Below, one piece after another: positions 55,116-63,763 of a stretch of 64,000 nt of DNA. The DNA is from Planctomycetaceae bacterium. Lineage in GTDB: Bacteria > Planctomycetota > UBA1135 > GCA-002686595. A program made the translations under genes and the position numbers. The number at the start of each line of letters is the position of its first letter. Positions within the stretch are counted from its first letter, which is position 1. The notes under the pieces are model-generated. The model worked only from the letters and a program-made list of their open reading frames with translations, made no database searches and was not told the DNA's origin. Where the stretch lies: contig WYBT01000063.1 of assembly GCA_011525785.1 (NCBI GenBank), forward strand, positions 1 to 64,000, given 5' to 3'.

Positions 55116-55670
55116 TCACTTCTCAGGTTGCCGCACGACCGTTTGCCCTTCCGCGTCTCGCATTCGCAAGACCGAGCCCGTCGCGTCTGTGATAATTCGT
55201 GCTTCCGCCTTGCCGGCGACAATGCCCAGCGCACTCATGGTTGAGTCGTCAGTCTTCGAAACACCCAGATCGATGCGCGATAGCCGCGGGGAAGTCCGCA
55301 CGACTTGAATCCCTGCGTCGTTTGCACCGACGTACGCACAGACGTTTCCCTGTTCGCTCGAGTCTCCGCCAATCGTGAGTGAGGCGAGTGCATCTGAGCC
55401 CTCGCGAAAGGAAGTCAATCGCAGCGTCGGAGTTCGATCAGGTCTGAAGAGAACCAACTCCATGTGGCCGCCCGTCAGTTCCTGGTCGGCTCCCAGGAAG
55501 GCTCGCAGATGGCCATCACCGTCTACGATCTCGATCCGCTCGGCGCGAACGGTCTTGGTTTCACGTGGGAGCAGGTCCGCAGCCTGAAAACCGATACCGA
55601 GGAACACGCCGATCGACAACGGAGCTGCGGCACGAACGAGCGCGCAACTAGTGCGAGATGCAATCGTCAC
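55116..55670 (-). CDS. Hypothetical protein with N-terminal membrane segment
   Basis: This 184-residue protein has a hydrophobic start (ALVRAAAPLSIGVFLGIGF) that may be a signal or anchor. Beta-rich units of the form RAERIEIVDGDGHLRAFLG...GGHMELVLFRPDRTPTLRLTSF follow, a repeated 'self-describing' pattern also seen in other planctomycete hypotheticals. Its base composition is visibly less GC-rich than the neighbours and it lies next to a broken integrase, so it may be acquired. Function is unknown. Confidence 0.6.
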   Translation of the reverse strand: MTIASRTSCALVRAAAPLSIGVFLGIGFQAADLLPRETKTVRAERIEIVDGDGHLRAFLGADQELTGGHMELVLFRPDRTPTLRLTSFREGSDALASLTIGGDSSEQGNVCAYVGANDAGIQVVRTSPRLSRIDLGVSKTDDSTMSALGIVAGKAEARIITDATGSVLRMRDAEGQTVVRQPEK

Positions 55671-56147
55671 AATATGGCTCCTAGCTCTTAGGTCCCTGTG
55701 CGTGGCGTCTTGTACGGGTCAACGACCTTGTCAGCCATCTTCACCGCTCCTCGCTCTTCTCGGCTGAACGAGGTGTACATCGGGGGCCTCGGGTTTCTCG
55801 AGCGGCGCGCCCAATCTGATGGGCGATGACCTCCACGGCTTTGGCTGCGCCTGTCCTCGGGTTGTCGGACGTGGGCTGGCCCGCAGCCGCACTTTCGCGA
55901 TCCATCTTCGCTGTACCACCCTGGCCGCTTTTTTCATCCTCCGCAGCACGATCTCCCCGGACTCCCGACTGGAGTTAGGTTGAGTCCCACAGCAGGTGTG
56001 CAAGTCAGGGAAGAGTCAGGAGCGGGCCGCCGGCGCGCCTGGGATCGCGAGGATCGCGCCGCGCTAACTGCGCTGGCCGGCGGGCGTCGGAGGTGCGCGA
56101 TGGTGGTTAGATGGACAAAAGGATCCAACTAAGGATCCATTTGAACA
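55671..56147. other. Intergenic region without a supported gene
   Basis: About 480 bp of mixed composition between the hypothetical gene and the sigma factor. Short open frames have no family similarity or ribosome site. A short repeat AGGATCCAACTAAGGATCC occurs at 56119-56137. With the broken integrase next door this may be residual mobile DNA. Confidence 0.4.
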
Positions 56148-57077
56148 TCACTCGCCGCTCATCACGTCGTACAGCTTCTGCAGCGCCTCGCGCTCGATCT
56201 GGCGCACGCGCTCGCGCGTGAGACCCACGATCTTGCCGATCTCTTTGAGCGTCAGGGGCTCGGCGCCGTGCTCGCTAAGGCCGTAGCGCAGGCGCAGGAT
56301 GGTCGCTTCGCGCTCGTCGATGGCGTCGAGCAGCTCCGCCAGGCGTTTGAGCAGGTCCTCGTCGAGCAGTTCCTCGTCGGGGCTGCGCGTGCGCTCGTCC
56401 TCGACGGTGTCCTGGTGTTGGGTGAGGCGGTCGAGCGAGACCTGCGAGCCCATGCTCGAGCTGGAGATGGTGCGCTTGAGGAGCGGCCAGCTCTCGCGCG
56501 GGATGCCGAGCTCGAGGGCGACTTCTTCGACCGTCGGGCCGCGGCCCAGGCGGAAGTTGAGCTCCTGGCTCGTCACGCGCCACTTGGAGATCATCTCGGC
56601 CATGTAGCTGGGCACGCGCACCGACTTGACGGTGTTGACCAGCGCGCGGCGGATCGACTGCTTGATCCACCAGGTGGCGTAGGTCGAGAAGCGACAGCCG
56701 GCGTCGGGGTCGAACTTCTCGGCGGCCTTCAGAAGGCCGATGTTGCCCTCGGCGATCAGGTCCTGGAGCGTGAGCCCGCGCTCGGAGTACTGCTTGGCGA
56801 TCGAGACCACCAGGCGCAGGTTGGCGCGGATCATGTGCTCGCGCGCCTCGCCGTCTCCGCGGTGGATGCGGCGCGCGAGTTCGCGCTCCTGCTCCGCGTT
56901 GAGCAGCGGCGTCTCGTTGATCTCAACGAGGTAGGTCTCGAGGCAGCGTTCGGCGGAAATGGCGGACTCCTTTGGGGCCTGGCGCGCGGTGGCTCGCGAG
57001 CCGTTGCGGGGCTGGATCGGTCCGGCCCGCGACCGATCTTGAGGCGCTCTGTCGCCGGGCGCGCGCACGGCTGCCAA
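56148..57077 (-). CDS. RpoD-type sigma-70 factor
   Basis: This 309-residue protein has region 1.2 (LETYLVEINETPLLNAEQERELARRI), 2 (REHMIRANLRLVVSIAKQYSERGL, LIAEGNIGLLKAAEKFD, CRFSTYATWWIKQSIRRAL), 3 (VPSYMAEMISKWRVTSQEL) and 4 (ATILRLRYGLSEHG, LTLKEIGKIVGLTRERVRQIE). It is short and lacks the large region 1.1, so it could be a group 2 factor or the compact primary sigma of this lineage. It recognises -35/-10 promoters. It is divergent to the HPr-domain gene. Confidence 0.92.
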   Translation of the reverse strand: MAAVRAPGDRAPQDRSRAGPIQPRNGSRATARQAPKESAISAERCLETYLVEINETPLLNAEQERELARRIHRGDGEAREHMIRANLRLVVSIAKQYSERGLTLQDLIAEGNIGLLKAAEKFDPDAGCRFSTYATWWIKQSIRRALVNTVKSVRVPSYMAEMISKWRVTSQELNFRLGRGPTVEEVALELGIPRESWPLLKRTISSSSMGSQVSLDRLTQHQDTVEDERTRSPDEELLDEDLLKRLAELLDAIDEREATILRLRYGLSEHGAEPLTLKEIGKIVGLTRERVRQIEREALQKLYDVMSGE

Positions 57078-57142
57078 CCGCCCCGGCGGTCTGATAGCCT
57101 GACCGGGCTGTCGCGCCGCCAGCGGCGACCCGACGCCCCCAC

Positions 57143-58456
57143 GTGAGCCCCGAAAGCCCCCTCGAAGAGATCCTTCCGGAAGCGACCTTTGCGGGCATGC
57201 TCCGGGCCCAGGGGCTGGTCTTCGCGCAGCTGACCAACGTGCTGGTGGAACTGCCGGCCGAGCGCTGGTCGAAGAGCTACTTCTATCGCCTGGCGTCCGA
57301 GGCCGACGCCCTGGAGTCGTTCCTCGACGACTTCGGCGCCAAGTACAACCGGACGTTCACGCTGGCGCGCGAGCTGGTGGCCTCCACGCGCTGGCTCGCG
57401 CACGCCGGAATCAGCTTGCGGCACTTCGAGGGGCGTTTTCAAAGCTACGGACTGGAGTCGTCGCTCAGCAGCGAGCAGTGCGCAGAGCTGCGGTCCTCGC
57501 TGGGCCACTGCTGCGCCAAGCTGGCGGAGGCCTCGCGCGCGCTGCTCCTGCGGCTGCGAGCGGAGTTCGACCGCGCCGAGGTGGGCTGGCCGACCGCGCG
57601 CCTGCCCGAGCACCAGTTCGCGGGCGGCGGCTCGCGTCAGCGCCTGCCTCGCAACGTCGACCACGACGAGCTCCAGGACGAGAACCAGCGCATCGCGGAG
57701 ATCGCCTCGAAGTACATCGCGGCCTGCGCGATGCTCGGCGAGCTCGGGCAGCGGCGCATCACCGACGCGGGCGAGCGGCGCCACAAGCTCTCGAGCGTCT
57801 GTCGCGAGGAGCAGGCCCGCGTGTACGAGGCGACGGTCCACAACCTCCAGTCCGCCTACGACACCTACATCAAGAACACGGTCATCGAGTCGCGCGACCC
57901 GCGCCTCTCGCGGCTGCGCGGGCACCTCTCGGGCGCGCTCCACCAGCTCGAGGCGGTGACCTTCCTCACCCACTTCGTCGAGCGCCACGACCAGGGCGTG
58001 CGCCACGAGGTCGCCGACAAGGTGATCGCTGCGCTGGTCGACCGGGCCGCGGTGCAGGACCTGATCCTCAACCACCTGCTGCACTGGGCCAACCACCTGA
58101 TGCAGCAGGGCCGCTCCATGGCCGAGGAGCTGCTCCCGAACTACATCACGCTGCAGGAGCTGCAGGTCGAGCTTCCCAAGAACGTCCGACTGCACGCTCG
58201 GCCGGCGGCGCTGATCGTGAACATCGTCGCCCACCACGGGACGCCCGTGGAGATGTGCGTCGAAGCGCACCGCTGCAACGCGGGCTCGATCCTCGAGCTG
58301 CTCGTGGCGGTGGGCTCCCACCCGGAGGCGCGCAGCTACGTCTTCCGCGGCGACGTGCACCCGCTCCGCGATCTGGCCCTGCTGTTCGAGTCGGGCCTGG
58401 GCGAAGACGGGCTCGAGAACCTGCCTGCGCAGCTCTCGTACCTGCGCAGCAACTGA
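57143..58456 (+). CDS. HPr-domain protein with large N-terminal helical region
   Basis: GTG 57143 gives 437 residues. The C-terminal ~90 form an HPr fold: VRLHARPAALIVNIVAHHGTP with His351 at the PTS phosphorylation site, then CNAGSILELLVAVGS with Ser382. The 31-residue distance between them equals that between His15 and Ser46 of HPr. The N-terminal ~340 residues are helix-rich, contain many charged residues (RWSKSYFYRLASEADALESFLDDFG) and have no domain I recognise. No PTS enzyme is nearby. It is probably a regulatory phosphocarrier rather than a sugar-transport component. Confidence 0.75.
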   Translation: MSPESPLEEILPEATFAGMLRAQGLVFAQLTNVLVELPAERWSKSYFYRLASEADALESFLDDFGAKYNRTFTLARELVASTRWLAHAGISLRHFEGRFQSYGLESSLSSEQCAELRSSLGHCCAKLAEASRALLLRLRAEFDRAEVGWPTARLPEHQFAGGGSRQRLPRNVDHDELQDENQRIAEIASKYIAACAMLGELGQRRITDAGERRHKLSSVCREEQARVYEATVHNLQSAYDTYIKNTVIESRDPRLSRLRGHLSGALHQLEAVTFLTHFVERHDQGVRHEVADKVIAALVDRAAVQDLILNHLLHWANHLMQQGRSMAEELLPNYITLQELQVELPKNVRLHARPAALIVNIVAHHGTPVEMCVEAHRCNAGSILELLVAVGSHPEARSYVFRGDVHPLRDLALLFESGLGEDGLENLPAQLSYLRSN

Positions 58457-58485
58457 GCGGGACGCTCAGGCGCCGTCAGACGCCC

Positions 58486-59220
58486 TTACACGCCGAGGTA
58501 CAGCCGGTCGGCGAGCATGCGCGGCAGCCCGGCGCTGCGGATCCGATGGGCTTCGCGGTCGATGTCGTACTCGAGCCGCCGGATCTCGACCCGATTGAGC
58601 TCGGTGTCGAACAGGGCGTAGCCGGTGCGGGGATCCTCGTCGCGCGGTTGCCCCACGCTTCCGACGTTGACCAGCGCGCGCTGCACGTCTGCCAGGTCCA
58701 CCTTGGCGTCCGGCGTGAAGGCGGTGCGGGTGGGCTCGTCGCGCAGCCTCAGCAGCATCACGGGCACGTGGCTGTGCCCCACGAAGCAGACCGGCAGCGG
58801 CATGATGTCGAGCGACGGGTCCGCGTCCTCAGTGGTCTGGATGTAGTCGAACAGCTCCGGCCGATGCAGGGTCCCATGGGCAACGGAGCAGTGGTCGAGG
58901 TGCCGTGTGAGCGGCAGCGCGCCCAACCAGGCGCGATCGTCGGCGCTGAGCACGCGCTGCGTCCACAAGACCGCCTCCTTCGCGTACTGGTTGAAGTAGA
59001 TCATGTCGAGCCGCCCGATGGCGGCCGCGTCGTGGTTGCCCAGCACCACGTGCGCGCCGACCTCGCGCAACCGCGCGATGCACTCCTTGGGCGCCGCGCC
59101 GTAGCCCACGACGTCCCCCACGCTGACCAGAACCTGGGCGCCGTCGCGCTTCAGCGCTTGGAGCACCGTGTCCAGCGCCGACAGGTTGCCGTGGATGTCG
59201 CCCAGGATGCCGTACTTCAT
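58486..59220 (-). CDS. Calcineurin-like metallophosphoesterase
   Basis: This 244-residue protein has the full metal motif set: GILGDIHGN at the start, VSVGDVVGYG, VLGNHD, VAHGT and FVGHSH. The VNVGSVGQPRDEDPR ending is common in the YfcE/MJ0936-like phosphodiesterase group. It may hydrolyse a cyclic or small phosphodiester. It overlaps the upstream membrane protein gene by 4 bp (ATGA). Confidence 0.85.
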   Translation of the reverse strand: MKYGILGDIHGNLSALDTVLQALKRDGAQVLVSVGDVVGYGAAPKECIARLREVGAHVVLGNHDAAAIGRLDMIYFNQYAKEAVLWTQRVLSADDRAWLGALPLTRHLDHCSVAHGTLHRPELFDYIQTTEDADPSLDIMPLPVCFVGHSHVPVMLLRLRDEPTRTAFTPDAKVDLADVQRALVNVGSVGQPRDEDPRTGYALFDTELNRVEIRRLEYDIDREAHRIRSAGLPRMLADRLYLGV

Positions 59221-59819
59221 TGCGTCCCGAATCTAGGGCGCGCAGCCCACAGTGCGCCCAGCAAGGCGGCAAACGCTATCGACATCGGAAGAAAAAGCTC
59301 GCTCAAAACGGAGGTGGGGGTGCGCGCGTCTTGGGTCGCGTCGGGTGGGGTCGCGAACGTCCCCCCCACCAGGGCCGGGACGATCCAGGCCAGCGCGAGG
59401 AACCAGACCACGAGCGCGCGTGGTCTGCGGGTGGTTTCGAACAGACAAGCCGCGAGAGTGGAGAGCAGCGCGGCCTCTGCCACAGCTCCCCCACCTAACG
59501 TAAGCCACGCTGTCCGGGAGTCCGGCGCGTCGGGGAGCGTCAACACAAGCGTGCTCGCCACCGGGCCCAGCGCAGCCAACCAACCCGTTGCGAACGTCGC
59601 CATCAGCCCCCAGCGACGCGAACGAGCGGCCAGGAACGGCCCGAACCGCGCCCAGGCGCCCAGCCAGCCCGCGACAGCGAGCAGTTGACCAGCGCGAAGG
59701 CAGATCACCGGGTCCGCAGCCGTCGCGGCGACCGCCGCGCGGTCCAGGGCGAGCAGCGACGCGCTGAGCGCGCCGCCAGCGACGTTCCACAGCGCGAGTC
59801 GCTTCAGGATGGGGGTCAT
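59217..59819 (-). CDS. Multi-pass membrane protein of unknown function
   Basis: This 200-residue protein has about five hydrophobic segments (LLAVAGWLGAWARFG, GLMATFATGWLAALGPVAS, EAALLSTLAACLF, ALVVWFLALAWIVPALVGG, MSIAFAALLGALWAA). No motif is recognised. It is translationally coupled to the phosphoesterase that follows it. Confidence 0.55.
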   Translation of the reverse strand: MTPILKRLALWNVAGGALSASLLALDRAAVAATAADPVICLRAGQLLAVAGWLGAWARFGPFLAARSRRWGLMATFATGWLAALGPVASTLVLTLPDAPDSRTAWLTLGGGAVAEAALLSTLAACLFETTRRPRALVVWFLALAWIVPALVGGTFATPPDATQDARTPTSVLSELFLPMSIAFAALLGALWAARPRFGTQ

Positions 59820-59922
59820 GCGACGCGCCTGAATGCGGTCCGAGGTGCCTTCGCAAGTCCGCTGGACGCTACAGCTTGCGCTACGAGCGCCTCGGGACTC
59901 GACAGGTTGGGGGTCGTCGAGC

Positions 59923-59928
59923 TACCCT
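59923..59928 (+). promoter_or_regulatory. Probable -10 element of parB
   Basis: TACCCT lies 6 nt before parS and 40 nt before the parB ATG, so the expected transcription start falls at the edge of parS. Confidence 0.35.
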
Positions 59929-59934
59929 CGCCAT

Positions 59935-59950
59935 TGTTCCACGTGGAACA
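59935..59950. promoter_or_regulatory. parS: parS centromere site
   Basis: TGTTCCACGTGGAACA is a perfect 16-bp palindrome matching the bacterial parS consensus TGTTNCACGTGNAACA. It lies 18 bp before the parB start. ParB binds it to load the partition complex; at this position binding could also repress parB. Confidence 0.93.
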
Positions 59951-59968
59951 CAACAACGAGGTACGCGC

Positions 59969-60832
59969 ATGGATCGACGACTGGGCAAGGGACTGAGTTC
60001 GCTCCTGGGGGGCGGGATCGACGAGGCGGCGGCGCACGAGATCGACATCGCCGCAATCTCTCCTAACCCGTTTCAACCTCGAAAGAGCATGGATCCGGGC
60101 GGGCTCGAGGAGCTGCGCGACAGCATCGCCAATCATGGCGTTATGCAGCCGATCATGGTCCGTAGGCATGGCGCTGGATACCAGTTGGTCGCCGGAGAGC
60201 GTCGCTGGCGCGCGGCCCGGCTGGCCGGGCTGGAACGCATCCCGGCGGTGGTGCGCCAGGATCTGAGCGACCAGGACATGCTCGAGCTCGCGCTGGTCGA
60301 GAACGTCCAGCGCCGCGACCTCGACCCGATCGAGCGCGCGCGGGGCTTCAAGGCGCTCATGGACACCCTCGGGAGCACCCAGGAAGGCGTGGCCGCCAAG
60401 GTTGGCCTCAAGCGCGCGACCGTGGCCAACCACCTGCGCCTGCTGGACTTGCCCGAGCGCGCCCAAGACGCCCTGTCGAAGGGTCTGATCCAGATGGGGC
60501 ATGCGCGGGCGCTGCTCGGATTGAACCGGCCCCAGGACATCGACGCGGCGCTCGAGGCCTGCGTGCGCTCGGACCTGTCGGTGCGCGACGTGGAGCAACT
60601 GGTCCGCGACCGCAACGCGCCGCAGCCGACGCAGGGCGCGGAGCCCGTCGCGGCGACGGTTCAGATCGCGGGCTGGGTGCGTGGAGCGGAGCGGCGCCTC
60701 GAGGAAGCGCTCGGGGTTCCGGTCTCGATCCGGGTCGACGACAAAGGCAAGGGCGATATCCGCCTGAGCTTCGCGACCAAGGATGTGGCCCACCGGCTGC
60801 TCGAAAAGCTCGCGCCGGCGCCCGTGCTCTGA
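59969..60832 (+). CDS. parB: Chromosome-partition protein ParB
   Basis: ATG 59969 gives 287 residues starting MDRRLGKGLSSLLGGG. The ParB N-terminal domain has LEELRDSIANHGVMQPIMVRR and the CTP-binding GERRWRAARLAGL. The ENVQRRDLDPIERARGF box and a helix-turn-helix (VAAKVGLKRATVANHLRLLDLP) follow, then a C-terminal dimerisation part. It binds parS and spreads as a CTP-dependent clamp. It is separated from parA by about 10 kb. Confidence 0.95.
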   Translation: MDRRLGKGLSSLLGGGIDEAAAHEIDIAAISPNPFQPRKSMDPGGLEELRDSIANHGVMQPIMVRRHGAGYQLVAGERRWRAARLAGLERIPAVVRQDLSDQDMLELALVENVQRRDLDPIERARGFKALMDTLGSTQEGVAAKVGLKRATVANHLRLLDLPERAQDALSKGLIQMGHARALLGLNRPQDIDAALEACVRSDLSVRDVEQLVRDRNAPQPTQGAEPVAATVQIAGWVRGAERRLEEALGVPVSIRVDDKGKGDIRLSFATKDVAHRLLEKLAPAPVL

Positions 60833-60923
60833 ACAGAACGCGGCAGCGCCGCCGCAGTGCGGCGCACGCGAACTGGCCGTGAGGGCCTTCGCGGCGCGCA
60901 AAGTGGCTCGGACCCCCGCCGGG

Positions 60924-61952
60924 CTACTGTCGCTGCGCGCTGATGACGCGAATCGGTTCCTTCGGGCGCCCGGGGGCGCTCGGATCGGTCTCGGCGGCGG
61001 CGATCTGTCGCGCGACGTCGAGACCCGCTTCGATCGTGCCGAACACCACGCGCGAGTCGTCCTCGAGCAGGCTGTCGGCCACGATGAAGGAAAAGCGACC
61101 TCCCAGGCTCTCCTTAGGATTGGGCCCTTCCTCGGCGCTGAGCGCGCCCTCGAAGTGATGCAGCCCGCTGCTCTCGAAGGGCAGCACCAGGTCGCGACCG
61201 CCCTGGCCCCAGGTGCTGGTGTCCTCAGTCTTGGTGTTGGGGTCGCCCACCGACGCGCTCTGACCCGCCGCCACGGCGTGGAAGGCCTGGCCGTCGAAGT
61301 GCTGCGAGCCGACCAGCTCAAGGAACTTGGCGACATGTTGCGGTGCCTTTGAAGCGTACAAAGCCACCACGATGTCACCCTTCGAGGTCTTGAAGATGAC
61401 CCGCGGGTCGCCCGCCTCGGGCTTGGGATTGGCGAACAGCGTCGGTCGGGCGCCTTCCCAACTCGCGCGCTCGTTCAAGCGCTGCTCGATGGTCTGGAGC
61501 AGGTTTGCGCCCTTGTCGTCCTCGGACCAGCGCAGCGAGTCGAGCACCAGCGGGTGCTGGGGGTAGTCGGTGCGAAGCTGCGCGATCGCTGCGTGGGCTT
61601 CCTCGTACTTGCGCTCCTCGACCAGCTTCTGAGCCTGGAACAGGCGCGTCCACGGACCGGAGTCCTGGCCCTTGAGCTCCTGCGCGAGCGAATCCCAGGT
61701 CGTCGCGTCGGCCTGAAGGGCGCGCGAGAACGGATCGACGGTCGCGCGCGAGACCAGAGCGTCCCAGCTCTTGGCGCGCTCGAGCCGCTGCGCTTGCGAG
61801 CGTTGGTGCAGGACCACCACTGCGGCCGCGATGGCGACGGCGGCGATGGCGGCGTGCTTCCAGTAGCGCTGCACGAACAGCTCGAACTGGGACTTTTCCT
61901 GCAGCGGGGCGAGCGTCACTGAAGTGGCGCTCTTGTGTGCGGTGTTGGCCAT
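60924..61952 (-). CDS. Membrane-anchored cyclophilin-like protein with degenerate active site
   Basis: ATG 61952 gives 342 residues. One membrane segment (HAAIAAVAIAAAVVVLH) is followed by a helical region (residues ~60-185) and a cyclophilin domain (VIFKTSKGDIVVALYASKAPQHVAKFLELV, FHAVAAGQSASVGDP, GRFSFIVADS, VVFGTIEAGLDVARQIA). The usual FHRV catalytic Arg is Ala here (FHAV), and the QGGD motif is SVGD, so prolyl isomerase activity is doubtful. TATACT (62009-62014, minus strand) lies 56 nt upstream and is a good -10. Confidence 0.72.
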   Translation of the reverse strand: MANTAHKSATSVTLAPLQEKSQFELFVQRYWKHAAIAAVAIAAAVVVLHQRSQAQRLERAKSWDALVSRATVDPFSRALQADATTWDSLAQELKGQDSGPWTRLFQAQKLVEERKYEEAHAAIAQLRTDYPQHPLVLDSLRWSEDDKGANLLQTIEQRLNERASWEGARPTLFANPKPEAGDPRVIFKTSKGDIVVALYASKAPQHVAKFLELVGSQHFDGQAFHAVAAGQSASVGDPNTKTEDTSTWGQGGRDLVLPFESSGLHHFEGALSAEEGPNPKESLGGRFSFIVADSLLEDDSRVVFGTIEAGLDVARQIAAAETDPSAPGRPKEPIRVISAQRQ

Positions 61953-62008
61953 GGGGCGCGCGGTGGGGGTGCGATGCGATGGGGCGCCGGTCGGAGGGCG
62001 AACCACGA

Positions 62009-62014
62009 AGTATA
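62009..62014 (-). promoter_or_regulatory. Probable -10 element of the cyclophilin-like gene
   Basis: TATACT on the minus strand is the closest match to the TATAAT consensus in the window, 56 nt before ATG 61952. Confidence 0.45.
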
Positions 62015-62230
62015 AGGAGAGTGCGGGCGGGCAGAAAGGTGGGCTCGCACCGGCCGCGCAGGCCGACCGCCGCCGACGCAGAAGATACCCAGCTCAGCGC
62101 CGGCGCCTGCTAGCTTCACGCGCTGCGGTTCAGGACCCCGTCCGCTCCGCTCCACACACCCCGGTTGCGCGCGCCGGCCGACGGGCCGCGCGGCGCGCCA
62201 CCGCAACGTTCCCCTCCGAGTTCCCCAGCC

Positions 62231-63718
62231 ATGCACCTCACGCTTCGTCCGTTCCTGTACCTGGTCAGCCTTGCTCTCCCCGTCGCGGCCAGCGCGGCGA
62301 CTGCAGCGCCGGCGGCGACGCCCCAGGCCCAGGATGACAAGAAGGCCGAGTACGAGCGGCGGCTGGCCGAGGCCGAGGGCGACGCCGCCAAGCTGTGGAA
62401 GGTCTACGAGTGGTGCGAGGCGCGCGGCATGGAGAAGGAGGGCCGCTCCGTCCTGCGCAAGATCCTCAAGCTGAACGAGGACGACCGCCGCGCGCACGAG
62501 CTGCTGGGCGAGGTCGAGTACGACGGCAAGTGGTTCCCCAGCGAGAAGAAGGTCGAGGAGTACAAGAAGAAGAAGCTGGAGGACGAGGCCAAGCGCACTG
62601 GCAAGGCGCTCTACAAGGGCGAGCTCGTCGATCCCGCGGACGTGCCGTTCCTCGAGCGCGGCATGAAGAAGACCGAGAGCGGGGAGTGGGTCAGCGCCGA
62701 GGACTTCAAGCGCATGAGCGAGGGCTGGGTGAAGCAGGACTTCACCTGGGTGTCGCCCGATGAGATCCCCAACATCGAGAAGGGTCTGTGGAAGTGCGGC
62801 GACAAGTGGCTGACGACGGCCGAAGCCGATGTCTACCACTCCGAACTCGGCAAGTGGTGGAAGGTGCCCAGCGATTACTTCGTGATCTACAGCACCTGCT
62901 CGCGCGAGACCATCGAGAAGATCATCGACGAGTGCAAACGCGCTTATCGCGAGTTCAACCGCGTGTGCGGCAAGACGCCCGCGGGCCGCGTGCCGCTGAT
63001 CGTTCTCAACTCGGCCGAGCAGTACAACAAGTTCGCGCAGGGCGATGGACAGCAAGCGCCCGAGTTGCGCGGCTTCTCGTCGCTGCACGGCGCGAGCATC
63101 GCCGAAATCTGGCAGGAGCCGCTGCGCGAGGGCATGACGAGCGCGGGCATGACGTATTGGAACGTGAGCAACAACGACGACAACAGCCGCGGTCCGATCT
63201 TCGTGCGCCACGCCGCCGCGCAGTCGCTGGCCGAGGGCCTCGATCCCAGCCCGAAGACGCTCGGCGCGATCGTGGCCCAGCGCGCCTCGAACAGCATCGC
63301 TGACGACTGGTGGAAGGAGAAAGCCTTCCCGCAGTGGTTCCGCTATGGCGCGGTGAGCTACGTCGAGCGCTACATCGCCGATCAATTCGTGGGCGCGGGC
63401 GGCAATCCGGATTGGATCCGTGAATGGTCCAAGCAGAACCTGGTTCGAGTCGGCGGCCTCGATCCGCTGGACACGATCCTGGCCTGCGCGCTGAGCCTCG
63501 AGCAAATCGACGCCTCGGCCAAGCTCCTGAACGAGTGCGGCATGCTCATGCACTTCATTTTGGACGGCAAGTGCATGCCCGTTGTCGAAGCCCATGGAGC
63601 GTTGAAGGCCGCGCTCAAAACAGCGAAAGATCCCAAGGACCTCAAAGCGCCCTTCACGGCGCTGGAAGCTGCCTTGAGGAAGCACGAGGCCGATTTCCGC
63701 AAGTTCGCGGGGATCTGA
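62231..63718 (+). CDS. Secreted hypothetical protein
   Basis: ATG 62231 gives 495 residues with a signal peptide (LRPFLYLVSLALPVAASAATA). A Lys/Glu-rich helical part follows (DKKAEYERRLAEAEGDAAKLWKV, EKKVEEYKKKKLEDEAKR). The middle (SDYFVIYSTCSRETIEKIIDECKRAYREFN) resembles the start of planctomycete DUF1570-like peptidase domains, but no HExxH zinc motif is present, so it may be an inactive relative. The role is unknown. Confidence 0.65.
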   Translation: MHLTLRPFLYLVSLALPVAASAATAAPAATPQAQDDKKAEYERRLAEAEGDAAKLWKVYEWCEARGMEKEGRSVLRKILKLNEDDRRAHELLGEVEYDGKWFPSEKKVEEYKKKKLEDEAKRTGKALYKGELVDPADVPFLERGMKKTESGEWVSAEDFKRMSEGWVKQDFTWVSPDEIPNIEKGLWKCGDKWLTTAEADVYHSELGKWWKVPSDYFVIYSTCSRETIEKIIDECKRAYREFNRVCGKTPAGRVPLIVLNSAEQYNKFAQGDGQQAPELRGFSSLHGASIAEIWQEPLREGMTSAGMTYWNVSNNDDNSRGPIFVRHAAAQSLAEGLDPSPKTLGAIVAQRASNSIADDWWKEKAFPQWFRYGAVSYVERYIADQFVGAGGNPDWIREWSKQNLVRVGGLDPLDTILACALSLEQIDASAKLLNECGMLMHFILDGKCMPVVEAHGALKAALKTAKDPKDLKAPFTALEAALRKHEADFRKFAGI

Positions 63719-63763
63719 GCGCTCGAGCACGACCCGTTGCGCGCTCTGGCGCGCCGCCTTCGA

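Noticed and set aside
55731-56003. Possible 90-residue gene on the minus strand
   Set aside because: Arg/Pro-rich translation, no ribosome site and no family resemblance.
60850-60864. Hairpin between parB and the cyclophilin-like gene as a terminator
   Set aside because: Seven-base arms but a one-base loop and no T-run; too weak to annotate.
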